Assembly (NCBI GenBank): GCA_910575705.1
Contig: CAJTFG010000001.1
Coordinates: 745,217-809,216, forward strand
DNA: 64,000 nt
DNA from: Erysipelotrichales bacterium
GTDB taxonomy: Bacteria; Bacillota_I; Bacilli_A; Erysipelotrichales; Erysipelotrichaceae
Direction of reading: 5' to 3'
In this document: in pieces, positions 35,705-44,467 of the stretch
Position numbering within the stretch: the first letter of the stretch is position 1
Layout of the letters: each line of letters starts with the position of its first letter
The notes under the pieces: generated by a model
The model's database searches: none
Seen by the model: only the letters and a program-made list of their open reading frames with translations
Told to the model about the DNA's origin: nothing
Program-made: the position numbers and the translations under genes

Positions 35705-36598
35705 ATGAAGGAAGATGTTAAAAAGGGCGCTCTCTATCTGCTGGCGGCGTCCTTTCTTTTTTCCAGCATGCAGGCGGCATCGAAGGCTCTGTATTACATA
35801 TCCAGTTTTGAAAGGACGTTTTATTTCTCCATTGTAGCTGCTGTGTTATTTTTCGGTGTGTGTCGCTATCGAAAAGAACCGCTCGTCGGAAAACGTCCGG
35901 ATCTTTTGTTTATGCGTTCTTTGTTTGGCTTTCTTTCGACGATTTTTGTTTTTCTGTCTTCTACGAAGGATTTTCCGATTGCCAATGTATCGCTATTGAG
36001 TTCTACATCGACGATCTTCGCTTTATTAGCGGCTTGCATATGGCTGAAAGAGAAGATGACCAAAGGACAGATCACGGCATTGATACTTGCTTTTTTTGGT
36101 GTACTTGCGATTTTACAGCCAACGGTTACGGGAATTGAACTACCGGCTGTTTACGGGTTATTAGGCGGTTTATTTGCCGGTATTGCCTATACGGTCGTAC
36201 GGCGTTTGAAAGATGATGCGACTCCTTATACGATGACGTTTTATTTCATGGCGTTTTCTGCGCTTGCTTCCTTGCCGATCGTACTTGTTCAGGGATTTAC
36301 GCCGCTTCATTTAAAAGAAATAGCGCTTCTGATATTCATGGGGCTTTGTATGTCTTTTGCACAGTTGTTCCTAAGCTATGCTTATCGATATGCGCCGTCT
36401 ACGAAGATCAGCGTTTATTTGTATTCGCAAAACCTGTTTGCGCTTTTGATCGGTATTGCCGTTTTTCATGAACTTCCGGATATTATTTCTATTTTGGGAG
36501 GAATCGCTTTGATTGCGGCCGGTATATTAAATTTTTATGAAGTGAGAAAGGAAACAGAGTATGAAAGAAAAAATGAAGAAAGAATTTCAAACATTTGA
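35705..36598 (+). CDS. EamA/DMT family transporter
   Basis: This 297-residue drug/metabolite transporter superfamily member has ten hydrophobic segments in two EamA repeats (GALYLLAASFLFSSMQAASK; YGLLGGLFAGIAYTVVRRLK). The end of the first repeat shows the conserved acidic LKEKMTKGQITALILAFFGV. Such proteins export amino acids or other metabolites. ATG comes 1 base after the peptidase stop, and the 3' end overlaps the aminotransferase gene by 38 bases, so these genes are co-expressed. Confidence 0.88.
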   Translation: MKEDVKKGALYLLAASFLFSSMQAASKALYYISSFERTFYFSIVAAVLFFGVCRYRKEPLVGKRPDLLFMRSLFGFLSTIFVFLSSTKDFPIANVSLLSSTSTIFALLAACIWLKEKMTKGQITALILAFFGVLAILQPTVTGIELPAVYGLLGGLFAGIAYTVVRRLKDDATPYTMTFYFMAFSALASLPIVLVQGFTPLHLKEIALLIFMGLCMSFAQLFLSYAYRYAPSTKISVYLYSQNLFALLIGIAVFHELPDIISILGGIALIAAGILNFYEVRKETEYERKNEERISNI

Positions 36599-37760
36599 GG
36601 GTGGTTTGTTCAGTGATGTGGAAAAGGCCGACGTAGGAGATTCTTATCAGAAGCTTGGTGAACAAGGAGTCGCTTTGATGGGATGGGCAGATCCCTTTAC
36701 ACCGGATTTCAGCCTTCCCGAGCATGTGATGAACAAGACGTTGGAAGCGATTCGCTTACCCTTGTCTGCACATTATACAGCTCCTGTCGGTAATGACGAA
36801 TTAAAGGAGCTGATCGCCGAAAAATGCAAGGCGTTCAATCATCTGGATGTCGATCCGCGGCGCAATATCATTATTACACCGGGAAGTGACAGCGCACTGT
36901 TTTTCGCAATGTTCCCATTTATCGAAAAGGGAGATGAAGTGATGATACCATCTCCCAGTTATCCGAATAATTTTACGAATGTGAAGATGATGCAGGGGAA
37001 GGTCGTTCCGATCCCGTTATATGCGGAGGACGGTTATCAGCTGCGTATAGAAGAATTTGAAAAACGGGTGACCTCAAAAACGAAGATGGTCGTTTTAACA
37101 CATCCGAATAATCCAACAACAACTGTGTATAACCGAAAATCACTGGAAGATCTCAGTTCGTTTATTCAAAAGCATGATCTGATTCTTGTTTGTGATCAGG
37201 CGTTTGAAGATTTTACATTTGAAAATGAAATGATCACACCGGCTTCTCTTCCAGGGATGATGGAGCGTACGATCACGGTATGCAGTGTTTCCAAGGGGAT
37301 GGGATTAAGCGGCTATCGGGTCGGCTATATCGTTGCGGATGATAAGGTCATGGATGTGATGTACGGCTGTGCAGTCAGTGTGATTGGTGCGACGAATACG
37401 ATCGCTCAGGTAGCCGTTATGGAAGCTTTTAAGGATCCTTCCTTTATGGATACGTTTAAAAGAGCATATGATGTCCGCAGACATCGGGCATATGAGATTT
37501 TAAATGAAGTGCCGGGGGTTCACGTACAGCTGCCGCAGTCCGGTTTCCTTTGTTGGGTAGATGTTTCCGGGTTGGGAAACAGTTCGGATATATGTGCTTA
37601 TCTTATCAAGGAAGCTAAGGTAGCGCTGAATGACGGGGTTAATTACGGTCCGGGTGGAGAAGGACACTTGCGCATCGTACTTGGTGTTTATGAGGACGAT
37701 CAGAAGGTCATTGATGCATTGAACCGCATGGCGGATGCACTTCGCAAATACTGTGCATAA
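36561..37760 (+). CDS. PLP-dependent class I/II aminotransferase
   Basis: This 399-residue fold-type I aminotransferase has PLP-binding VCDQAFEDF, the Schiff-base lysine in SVSKGMGLSGYRVGYIV, LTHPNNPTTTVYN for the Asn, and a C-terminal LRIVLG arginine for the substrate carboxylate. It is closest in pattern to aspartate/aromatic-type aminotransferases. Specificity is unresolved. ATG 36561 has AAGGAAAC upstream and lies inside the transporter gene. Together with the peptidases and transporters it suggests amino acid catabolism. Confidence 0.88.
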   Translation: MKEKMKKEFQTFEGGLFSDVEKADVGDSYQKLGEQGVALMGWADPFTPDFSLPEHVMNKTLEAIRLPLSAHYTAPVGNDELKELIAEKCKAFNHLDVDPRRNIIITPGSDSALFFAMFPFIEKGDEVMIPSPSYPNNFTNVKMMQGKVVPIPLYAEDGYQLRIEEFEKRVTSKTKMVVLTHPNNPTTTVYNRKSLEDLSSFIQKHDLILVCDQAFEDFTFENEMITPASLPGMMERTITVCSVSKGMGLSGYRVGYIVADDKVMDVMYGCAVSVIGATNTIAQVAVMEAFKDPSFMDTFKRAYDVRRHRAYEILNEVPGVHVQLPQSGFLCWVDVSGLGNSSDICAYLIKEAKVALNDGVNYGPGGEGHLRIVLGVYEDDQKVIDALNRMADALRKYCA

Positions 37761-37778
37761 AATAAACAGGGGAATGCG

Positions 37779-38243
37779 ATGAAACGAAGATCAAAGATCT
37801 TATATGCTTTTTTGTGTTTGGTCATGTTGCTGTGCGTGAGTGCCTGTCATACAAGCAAATCGTTTACCTTTCAGATCGAAAACGGTGAGCAGATCAAGAT
37901 AACGTTGGATACGACAGACGGTTATGACTTGGTACAGGAAGACGGGAGGTTTGCGGTAGAGAAGGATGGTGACTATCTCTTGCAGGGTTATTTTCTAAGC
38001 GAAGACGGCTACCGTCAGAAGGAAGAACTCATCTTATCGGTTGATTTCATTGATATGAAAAGGATGGTACCGGATGAGGATCCGATGATGTATGTATATC
38101 AGCATGAGGGCAAGGCAGGATCTGAGGTAGATTATCTGTTTCGTGTAGAGGGTGCTGAGACGGGAGTGATCGTCGGCAGTTTGATGTCTTTTGAAGAGGC
38201 AGAGACGGCATTTTCCTTATTGGCATTTGAAAAAGTTAAATAA
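37779..38243 (+). CDS. putative lipoprotein of unknown function
   Basis: This 154-residue protein has a type II signal peptide ending at lipobox VSAC (Cys23). The mature part alternates short beta-like segments (FTFQIENGEQIKITLDTTDGY) and acidic loops; I do not recognise a domain. It starts 18 bases after the aminotransferase with an AGGGGAA site and is probably the last gene of that operon, since a terminator follows. Surface location is supported; function is not. Confidence 0.72.
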   Translation: MKRRSKILYAFLCLVMLLCVSACHTSKSFTFQIENGEQIKITLDTTDGYDLVQEDGRFAVEKDGDYLLQGYFLSEDGYRQKEELILSVDFIDMKRMVPDEDPMMYVYQHEGKAGSEVDYLFRVEGAETGVIVGSLMSFEEAETAFSLLAFEKVK

Positions 38244-38252
38244 TTATGAAGA

Positions 38253-38285
38253 AATGATGACATTGTGAGGTGTGATCATTTTTTT
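38253..38285 (+). terminator. terminator before the CRISPR locus
   Basis: AATGATGACA pairs with TGTGATCATT (one mismatch), loop TTGTGAGG, and a T7 run follows. It isolates the CRISPR locus from upstream transcription. The bases from here to 38390 show no gene. Confidence 0.75.
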
Positions 38286-38393
38286 AATTATATCGATGGA
38301 GCAGAGAATCTTATAATATAAACAATGTGAAAACTATGATAAATATGATATCATATAGTAAACGATTACATTTCCTTTTTATAAAGGGGGAAA

Positions 38394-38510
38394 TAAAAAA
38401 GCTGCACAAGGCAACTCTTTTATATCATCTAAATGATTGCTGCGTAGCAGCGCTTAAGCTAAAGCTTTATTTTAACTCGTTGTGTTATTTTGAATAGTAG
38501 CAAAGCTACA
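38394..38510 (-). ncRNA. tracrRNA of the type II-A CRISPR system
   Basis: Read on the minus strand, a 5' hairpin GTAGC-TTT-GCTAC leads into the anti-repeat ATTCAAAATAACACAA, complementary to the core of the CRISPR repeat. A CGAG bulge and TTAAAAT follow, pairing with the repeat's first bases GTTTTA. Downstream are AAGCTTTAGCTTAAGC (nexus), GCTGC-TAC-GCAGC, and a final GTTGC/GCAGC hairpin ending in T6 at about 38395. Its promoter is at 38516-38544. It is divergent from cas9 and directly adjacent. It would guide repeat processing by RNase III and form the dual guide with crRNA. Confidence 0.85.
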
Positions 38511-38518
38511 CTTATAAT
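38490..38518 (+). promoter_or_regulatory. probable cas9 operon promoter
   Basis: TTGAAT (38490-38495) and TATAAT (38513-38518) are separated by 17 bases, so transcription would start near 38525, about 26 bases before cas9. The -35 box lies within the DNA of the tracrRNA anti-repeat. A second TATAAT at 38312-38317 lacks a -35. Confidence 0.65.
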
Positions 38519-38544
38519 ATAACGAATAAATGGGAAGGGGTCAA
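38516..38544 (-). promoter_or_regulatory. tracrRNA promoter
   Basis: On the minus strand, TTGACC (38544-38539) and TATATT (38521-38516) have a 17-base spacer and would start RNA near 38509. Its -10 overlaps the -10 of the oppositely directed cas9 promoter. Confidence 0.65.
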
Positions 38545-38550
38545 GAGAAA

Positions 38551-41500
38551 ATGAATAAAGTAAGCGGAAATTATAGTATTAGTTTGGATATCGGAACAAA
38601 TTCTGTCGGATGGGCAGTAACCGATCGAAATTATCGTATTTTGAAATACCACGGAAAGAATATGTGGGGTGTTCGTTTATTTGAAGAAGGACAACCGGCG
38701 GCGGATCGCAGGATAAACCGCAGCTCCAGAAGAAGGCTAAAAAGAAGAAAACAGCGCATCGCTTTCTTGAGAGAATTGATCGGAGATATGGTACTTGCCG
38801 AAGATCCGGAATTTTTTGTGCGTCTTGATCATGCGTTTTTGACAAATGAGGATCGCGGATATCGGTATAATCTATTTAATGATAAAGATTTTAAGGATAC
38901 TGAATATTATCAAAACTATAAAACGATATATCACTTGCGAAAAGAACTTTGTGAAAATGACGCAAAGGCAGATCCCCGTTTGATTTATTTGGCGCTTCAT
39001 CATATTATCAAATACCGCGGTAATTTTTTGTATGAAGGTCAGGAATTTGAGGTTACAAGCAATCATCAAGTATTTGAAGATTTAAAAGAAGCGCTGGAAG
39101 CTCTTAAAGAGATGCATGCATGGGATATCGATCTGTCGGAAGACTTGTTAAACGATATGAAAGAAACGCTATGTGATTGCACGATGAAGAAAGCTGAGAA
39201 AAAAGATGCGATCATAGAGCTTTTTGTTGAAAGAGATAAAGATGTGAAGAGGATGATAACGGAAATCGTAAGTCTTTTATTGGGCAATACAGGTAATCTT
39301 ACCAAGCTGTTTCCTAAATCCGGGATACAGAAAGATGAAAAAGATTATAAAACAAGTTTTGACTCTAAGAATTACGATTCTGAGGCAAGCGTTATCGAAT
39401 CCTATCTGCAGGATGATTTTATCATTGTGGAACAATTGCATAGCGTGTATAGCTTCTGTCTTTTACAAGATATTTTAAAAGGGAAAAAATTCATTAGTGA
39501 TGCGATGGTTCAGAAATATGAGGATCATCATAACGATTTAAAGGAACTGAAAGATTTTATAAGGGAACATTATGATGCAGATGTTTATGACCGGCTTTTT
39601 CGAAGAAAAGATATAAAAGGAAATTACTATAGTTATATGCATAATATTCATGATTCCCAAAAGAATAAAACCGCAAAAGATGAATTTTACGCCTATATAA
39701 AAAAGATACTTTCTGATAAAAAAGAATTGGAAGAGCATCCCGTTGTCAAGAAAATTAAAGAAAAGATAGAAGAAGACACGTACTTTCCACGGCAGAATTC
39801 AAAAGATAACGGTGAGATCCCATATCAAATACATCAACAGGAATTGGAAAAAATAATAGAGAATCAAAAGAAATACTATCCGCAGCTTCGTGAAAATGAG
39901 TATAAGATTTTAGCGCTTTTCCGTTTCAGAATCCCTTATTATGTAGGGCCGTTAAATGATCATTCTCATGATGAATTTCATTGGATATCCCGTAAAGGGA
40001 TCCATAAGCCTATACGGCCTTGGAATTTTGAAGAGGAAGTGAATTTGGAAGAGAGTGCAGAAAAATTTATAAAAAGAATGACGAATACATGTACATATTT
40101 AATCGGAGAGCCTGTTGTTCCAAAGTGTTCTTTATTGTATTCGAGATATGAGGTGTTGAATGAGCTTAATAAAATCAAAATAGAAACCCGCATTGCTGAA
40201 AAACCTCAGTGTCTTACACCGGAAGTGAAAGATCGTATTTTGAACGAACTGTTCCTAAAACAGAAAAAAGTTACAAGCAAACATTTTCAGGCATATTTAG
40301 AAAAGAAGCAATACTATGGAAACGGTGATATTATCCGCATCACCGGATTTCAAAAAGAAGATGAATTTGCGTCCTCTTTAGCGCCGTGGATCGATTTTAT
40401 GAACATATACGGTGAAGGATTTAAAAACTCCTTTGAAGAAATTGAAACACTGATTGAATGGCTCACGGTGTATGAAGATAAGAAAATTTTAGAAAAACGC
40501 ATAAAGCAGGAATTTCCGCATTTAAAGAATAAGATTTCTTTGATCTGTAAATTGAAATACAAAGGGTGGGGAAGATTATCTAGAAAACTATTGTGCGATC
40601 TGAAAGGTAGAAGAGACGGTGAGAAAGTCTCTATCATGGATTGTTTGGAGAACACTTCTATGAACTTTATGCAGATCATTACTGATAAGAAGCTTGGTTT
40701 TTATAAATTGATAGAAGAAGAAAATGATTTGGATATCCCAAATGGTATCACTTATCAGATGGTAAATGATTTACAAGGTTCTCCGGCTTTGCGAAAAGCT
40801 GTATGGCAAACGGTGAATATCGTTGAGGAACTGGTACATGTTATGAAAAGAGAGCCGGAAAATATTTTCATTGAATTTGCCAGAGAGGATAAAGAAAAAA
40901 AGCCTACAGATAGCAGAGTAAAAAAATTAAAAAACATGTATAAAAAAATAGAAGAGGATGGTCTTATAGAATATATTAAGGGCACATATCCAGCTTTGCG
41001 TAAAGAAGATGAGCGCAAGGGGAATTTAGAGGAAAGGTTGCATCTCTATTATTTGCAGGAAGGAAAGTGCATGTATACTAGAGAACCGCTGGATATCAGC
41101 AGTTTGCATATGTATGAAGTCGATCATATTTTACCGCAGTCTTATATCAAAGATGACAGTATTGATAATAAAGCGCTTGTGCTGAAAAAAGAAAATCAAC
41201 ATAAAGGAGATCAGCTGTTATTATCCGGGGATATTATAAGAAAGCAAAAAGGATGGTGGGAGCACCTGCATAAATATGATCTGATTAGTGATAAGAAATT
41301 AAAAAATTTGACAAGAATGTACATGAATGAAAAAGAAGAACTGTCTTTTATTAACCGGCAGCTGGTAGAAACAAGACAGATCACAAAACACGTAACTAAT
41401 TTATTTAAAAATCATTATACGAACAGTCAGATCGTAAGTATCAAAGCAAGTCTGTCTAGTATTTTCCGAGAAAAGCATGAATTATATAAAATACGAGAGA

Positions 41501-42555
41501 TCAATGATTATCATCATGCACAAGATGCATATCTGGCGAGTGTAATCGGAACATTTGTGTTAAGAAAATATCCGACTTTACAAAAAGAATTTATATTTAC
41601 GGAATATTCACAGCTAGAAAAAATAAAGAGAAAAGTGAATTCTACAAAGGAACGCTATGGTTTTATCATCAATCAGATGGGAGATAAACAGATCTTTCAA
41701 CATGAGACCGGAGAATTGGTCTGGGATGGGGAAGAAACCTTAAAACGTGTGAAGAAAGCTTTTTCTTATAAGGATTGTTTTATAACGAAAAAAACGGAAG
41801 AAAAACGCGGGCAATTTTTTGATCTTACGATTAGTTCTATGGAAGAATTAAAGTCGACGTTAGAAAAAAATCCGCATAAAGTAATTCCCGTAAACAAACA
41901 TCGCTCTGATGTAAGAAAATACGGCGGCTTTACCGGCTTAGAGTATGCTTACGGTATTGCGATAGAGTATACGATCAAAGATAAAATAAAAAGAACGATT
42001 CTTAATGTGCCGATCCATCTTGTAGGCCATGAAGAAAAGTTAATGCAATATTTAAAAAAAGAAGCAAAAGCGGATGATATAAAAATTATAAAAGATAAAA
42101 TTCTTTTTCATCAATTATTTGAAACAGATGGTGGCCTTTATACGCTGGCTAGTGCTACGGAATGGCATAATGCCAGACAATTGCTGTTAAGCAAAGCTTC
42201 GCAAGAGATTGTATATCGTTTGTTGAATGGAAGAAATGTATCCAATGACGAAGCAAGAATGTTTTATGATGAATATTTGCAAAAGCTGCATGACTTTTAT
42301 CCGTTAATGAAGGGGGTTTATAAAAAGCTTGAGGAGAATAAGGAGAATTTTATAATTTCGGATAAGAAAGCTGCTATTGTAAAGGAACTATTGAAAATCA
42401 CAAAAGCAAATGCATCTACGGCAAATTTAAATGATGCAGAGTTTAAAATTTCTTCTTCAGTCGGAAGGATGTATAATAAAAAAATGGACTTAAATAAAAT
42501 AGAATTCATTACCCAATCCGTCACCGGCCTATTTACAAAAAGGTATCGCCTATGA
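38551..42555 (+). CDS. cas9: CRISPR-associated endonuclease Cas9 (type II-A)
   Basis: This RNA-guided DNA endonuclease has 1334 residues. All nuclease motifs are intact: RuvC-I LDIGTNSVGWAV (D13), RuvC-II IFIEFARED (E775), HNH YEVDHILPQSY (H859, with D858 and N882), and RuvC-III NDYHHAQDAYLA (H989, D992). An Arg-rich bridge helix (RRINRSSRRRLKRRKQRI) follows RuvC-I. The length, csn2 and gene order place it in II-A. ATG 38551 lies downstream of a GGAAGGGG site and starts at the canonical NYSISLDIG; ATG 38530 is too early for the mapped promoter. It overlaps cas1 by ATGA. The PAM is unknown. Confidence 0.97.
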   Translation: MNKVSGNYSISLDIGTNSVGWAVTDRNYRILKYHGKNMWGVRLFEEGQPAADRRINRSSRRRLKRRKQRIAFLRELIGDMVLAEDPEFFVRLDHAFLTNEDRGYRYNLFNDKDFKDTEYYQNYKTIYHLRKELCENDAKADPRLIYLALHHIIKYRGNFLYEGQEFEVTSNHQVFEDLKEALEALKEMHAWDIDLSEDLLNDMKETLCDCTMKKAEKKDAIIELFVERDKDVKRMITEIVSLLLGNTGNLTKLFPKSGIQKDEKDYKTSFDSKNYDSEASVIESYLQDDFIIVEQLHSVYSFCLLQDILKGKKFISDAMVQKYEDHHNDLKELKDFIREHYDADVYDRLFRRKDIKGNYYSYMHNIHDSQKNKTAKDEFYAYIKKILSDKKELEEHPVVKKIKEKIEEDTYFPRQNSKDNGEIPYQIHQQELEKIIENQKKYYPQLRENEYKILALFRFRIPYYVGPLNDHSHDEFHWISRKGIHKPIRPWNFEEEVNLEESAEKFIKRMTNTCTYLIGEPVVPKCSLLYSRYEVLNELNKIKIETRIAEKPQCLTPEVKDRILNELFLKQKKVTSKHFQAYLEKKQYYGNGDIIRITGFQKEDEFASSLAPWIDFMNIYGEGFKNSFEEIETLIEWLTVYEDKKILEKRIKQEFPHLKNKISLICKLKYKGWGRLSRKLLCDLKGRRDGEKVSIMDCLENTSMNFMQIITDKKLGFYKLIEEENDLDIPNGITYQMVNDLQGSPALRKAVWQTVNIVEELVHVMKREPENIFIEFAREDKEKKPTDSRVKKLKNMYKKIEEDGLIEYIKGTYPALRKEDERKGNLEERLHLYYLQEGKCMYTREPLDISSLHMYEVDHILPQSYIKDDSIDNKALVLKKENQHKGDQLLLSGDIIRKQKGWWEHLHKYDLISDKKLKNLTRMYMNEKEELSFINRQLVETRQITKHVTNLFKNHYTNSQIVSIKASLSSIFREKHELYKIREINDYHHAQDAYLASVIGTFVLRKYPTLQKEFIFTEYSQLEKIKRKVNSTKERYGFIINQMGDKQIFQHETGELVWDGEETLKRVKKAFSYKDCFITKKTEEKRGQFFDLTISSMEELKSTLEKNPHKVIPVNKHRSDVRKYGGFTGLEYAYGIAIEYTIKDKIKRTILNVPIHLVGHEEKLMQYLKKEAKADDIKIIKDKILFHQLFETDGGLYTLASATEWHNARQLLLSKASQEIVYRLLNGRNVSNDEARMFYDEYLQKLHDFYPLMKGVYKKLEENKENFIISDKKAAIVKELLKITKANASTANLNDAEFKISSSVGRMYNKKMDLNKIEFITQSVTGLFTKRYRL

Positions 42556-43421
42556 GCTGGCGAACGGTCGTGGTGACAAAGCAATCGAAGTTAAGTTATA
42601 AGAGCGGACATCTTATTATCCGTAACGAAGAAGTTACTATGATTCATTTATCTGAGATCAATACGATCATAGTGGATTCTACTGCTGTATCTATAACTTC
42701 CTATTTGATATGTGAATTATTGAAGGAAAAGATAAAGCTGCTGTTCTGTGATGAAAAATGTAATCCGATCGGCGAGGTCATTCCATATTACGGTGCGCAT
42801 AACACGAGCAAACGTATCTTGCAGCAAACGCAATGGAAAAAGGAAAGTCTGGAGTATATCTGGACAAGGATCATTTATGAGAAAATAAGCAATCAATCGG
42901 ATGTGATGAAGAAGTTTGAGATCTCCGGTTGGGAAAAGCTAAGGGAATATCTTCAAAATTTGAAAATAGGCGATATGACGAATCGGGAAGGACATGCGGC
43001 CAAAGTTTATTTTAATGCATTATTCGGCAAGTCTTTTTCCCGCGATCAAGATTCGGATATCAACGCTGCTTTAAATTACGGATATAGCATTTTACTTTCT
43101 AATTTTAATAAAGAGATTTGCGCAAACGGATATTTAACACAATTAGGCATGAAACATAAAAATGAATTTAATCCCTTTAACCTTACATCGGATCTCATGG
43201 AACCGTTTCGGGTTTTGGTCGATGAGATCGCTTATCTTAACATAGATAAAGCATTTAATCATGAATATCGTTTTGATTTGATCGATGTGTTGAATAAAAA
43301 GGTAAGAATAGACGGTAAAGAGCAGTTTTTGACAAATGCGATCAGCATCTATGTAAAAAGTGTTTTTAAAGCAATAGAAACACAAGATATAAAAGAACTA
43401 AAGTTCTTTGAATATGTATGA
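42552..43421 (+). CDS. cas1: CRISPR adaptation integrase Cas1
   Basis: This 289-residue subunit of the Cas1-Cas2 spacer integrase has an N-terminal beta domain (SGHLIIRNEEVTMIHLSEI). The helical catalytic domain carries the conserved Glu in NREGHAAKVYFNALFG and the His/acid pair in the region KHKNEFNPFNLTSDLMEPFR. The start overlaps the cas9 stop (ATGA) and the stop overlaps cas2. Confidence 0.96.
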   Translation: MSWRTVVVTKQSKLSYKSGHLIIRNEEVTMIHLSEINTIIVDSTAVSITSYLICELLKEKIKLLFCDEKCNPIGEVIPYYGAHNTSKRILQQTQWKKESLEYIWTRIIYEKISNQSDVMKKFEISGWEKLREYLQNLKIGDMTNREGHAAKVYFNALFGKSFSRDQDSDINAALNYGYSILLSNFNKEICANGYLTQLGMKHKNEFNPFNLTSDLMEPFRVLVDEIAYLNIDKAFNHEYRFDLIDVLNKKVRIDGKEQFLTNAISIYVKSVFKAIETQDIKELKFFEYV

Positions 43422-43738
43422 GTTACCGTTATATGAGGATCATTGTGTTCTTTGATTTGCCGTCTGTTACTTATCATGAAAAAAAGGTTTATGTGAAATT
43501 CCATGATTTTCTGGATAATGAAGGATTTATTATGCTGCAGGAAAGTGTTTATACGAAATTAGTATTAAATGGTTCGGTATCTAAAAGCGTAATGAAAAAG
43601 GTAAGGGATAATGCCCCTTCTAAAGGATTGGTTCAGGTTTTGACAGTGACAGAAAAGCAGTTTGCGCAAATTGAATGCATTACGGGAAGTTATCATTCGA
43701 ATAAGATGGAAAGTGAAGAAAGGTTAGTTATCCTATGA
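43418..43738 (+). CDS. cas2: CRISPR adaptation protein Cas2
   Basis: This 106-residue ferredoxin-fold partner of Cas1 begins near the strand MRIIVFFDLPSVT, with the conserved Asp, and contains NEGFIMLQESVYTKLVL. Translation may start at ATG 43418 (ATGA overlap with cas1) or at ATG 43433, which would give the common MRIIVFFDLP start. It overlaps csn2 by ATGA. Confidence 0.95.
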   Translation: MSYRYMRIIVFFDLPSVTYHEKKVYVKFHDFLDNEGFIMLQESVYTKLVLNGSVSKSVMKKVRDNAPSKGLVQVLTVTEKQFAQIECITGSYHSNKMESEERLVIL

Positions 43739-44424
43739 TCATGAGAATACGGGGATATGATATGGATATTGCGATTGAAGAGAATCAAAATGTTCTTTTG
43801 TGTATCCTTAATAAGAAGTTATATAGAAAAGTTATCGCAGATATGGAAGGTTTGATTGACGGAGAGGATGACAATGAGATCGTTATAGAAGATGACGATG
43901 CATTGTTGGACTATGATAAAGATGTGGTTTGTATTAGCGATTATTTCCATTTAGATTGTAACAATCGACAGCTATTGAATTTACTGGATAAAAAAGCAGA
44001 AAAAATGATCGTTCAAAGTCTTGATGATAATTTAGAATTTGAGATTTTATACAAGAAATTAACGCATGAGCTGCAAAAGGTTTTATTAGACTTGGAAATG
44101 GATATCGAGTATAGAAGTGACTTTGATATAGGTGAATTTTTAAAAATGGTCGATCTTAGATTTGCTCGGGGAAATACCAAAAATGTATTAGAACAACTAT
44201 ACGGATATTTAGATGTTATTTCTTGCCTTCGGTCTGTTAAATTGATTGTATTAGTAAACTTGCGCGCTAATTTTTCTATGGACGAAATATCACTAATATT
44301 TAAATATATGTCTTATAAAAAAATGAAATGGATATGTATTGAAGGAACAGATTGTGATATGATAGATGCAGAAAAGAAGTATTTAATAGATGAGGATCTA
44401 GTTGAATTTTCCTATTCAAAATAA
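43735..44424 (+). CDS. csn2: CRISPR-associated protein Csn2
   Basis: This 229-residue Csn2 is the ring-forming, dsDNA-end-binding adaptation protein that defines subtype II-A. Recognisable segments are the acidic region DNEIVIEDDDALLDYDKDVVCISDYFHLDCN and the C-terminal KLIVLVNLRANFSMDEISLIFKYM. Its final codons (YSK-stop and the bases around them) are complementary to the CRISPR repeat, see the separate entry at 44412-44427. A strand-internal extended -10 (44355-44363) may drive the array. Confidence 0.9.
   Translation: MIMRIRGYDMDIAIEENQNVLLCILNKKLYRKVIADMEGLIDGEDDNEIVIEDDDALLDYDKDVVCISDYFHLDCNNRQLLNLLDKKAEKMIVQSLDDNLEFEILYKKLTHELQKVLLDLEMDIEYRSDFDIGEFLKMVDLRFARGNTKNVLEQLYGYLDVISCLRSVKLIVLVNLRANFSMDEISLIFKYMSYKKMKWICIEGTDCDMIDAEKKYLIDEDLVEFSYSK
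44355..44363 (+). promoter_or_regulatory. candidate promoter of the CRISPR array inside csn2
   Basis: TGATATGAT is an extended -10 that would start RNA near 44370, about 98 bases before repeat 1. The short leader downstream shows no better promoter. There is no good -35. Confidence 0.3.
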
Positions 44425-44427
44425 CAC
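44412..44427 (+). other. second anti-repeat at the csn2 3' end
   Basis: CTATTCAAAATAACAC is identical to 16 bases of the tracrRNA anti-repeat. It is also the reverse complement of GTGTTATTTTGAATGG in each CRISPR repeat except for one position that would be a G-U pair in RNA. It spans the last codons and stop of csn2, 40 bases before repeat 1. Confidence 0.85.
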
Positions 44428-44467
44428 CGGTGTCGTGGCTGAAAAAAGCATAAAACTTTTATTTGAG
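44425..44467 (+). promoter_or_regulatory. CRISPR leader
   Basis: Only 43 bases separate csn2 from the first repeat. The leader ends in ATTTGAG directly against the repeat, the leader-anchoring sequence known from one group of type II-A systems, where Cas1-Cas2 integrates new spacers. The array therefore grows at this end. Confidence 0.75.

Noticed and set aside
38312-38317. TATAAT upstream of the tracrRNA region as the cas9 promoter
   Set aside because: No -35 at a suitable distance, and transcription from it would run antisense through tracrRNA; the promoter at 38490-38518 fits better.
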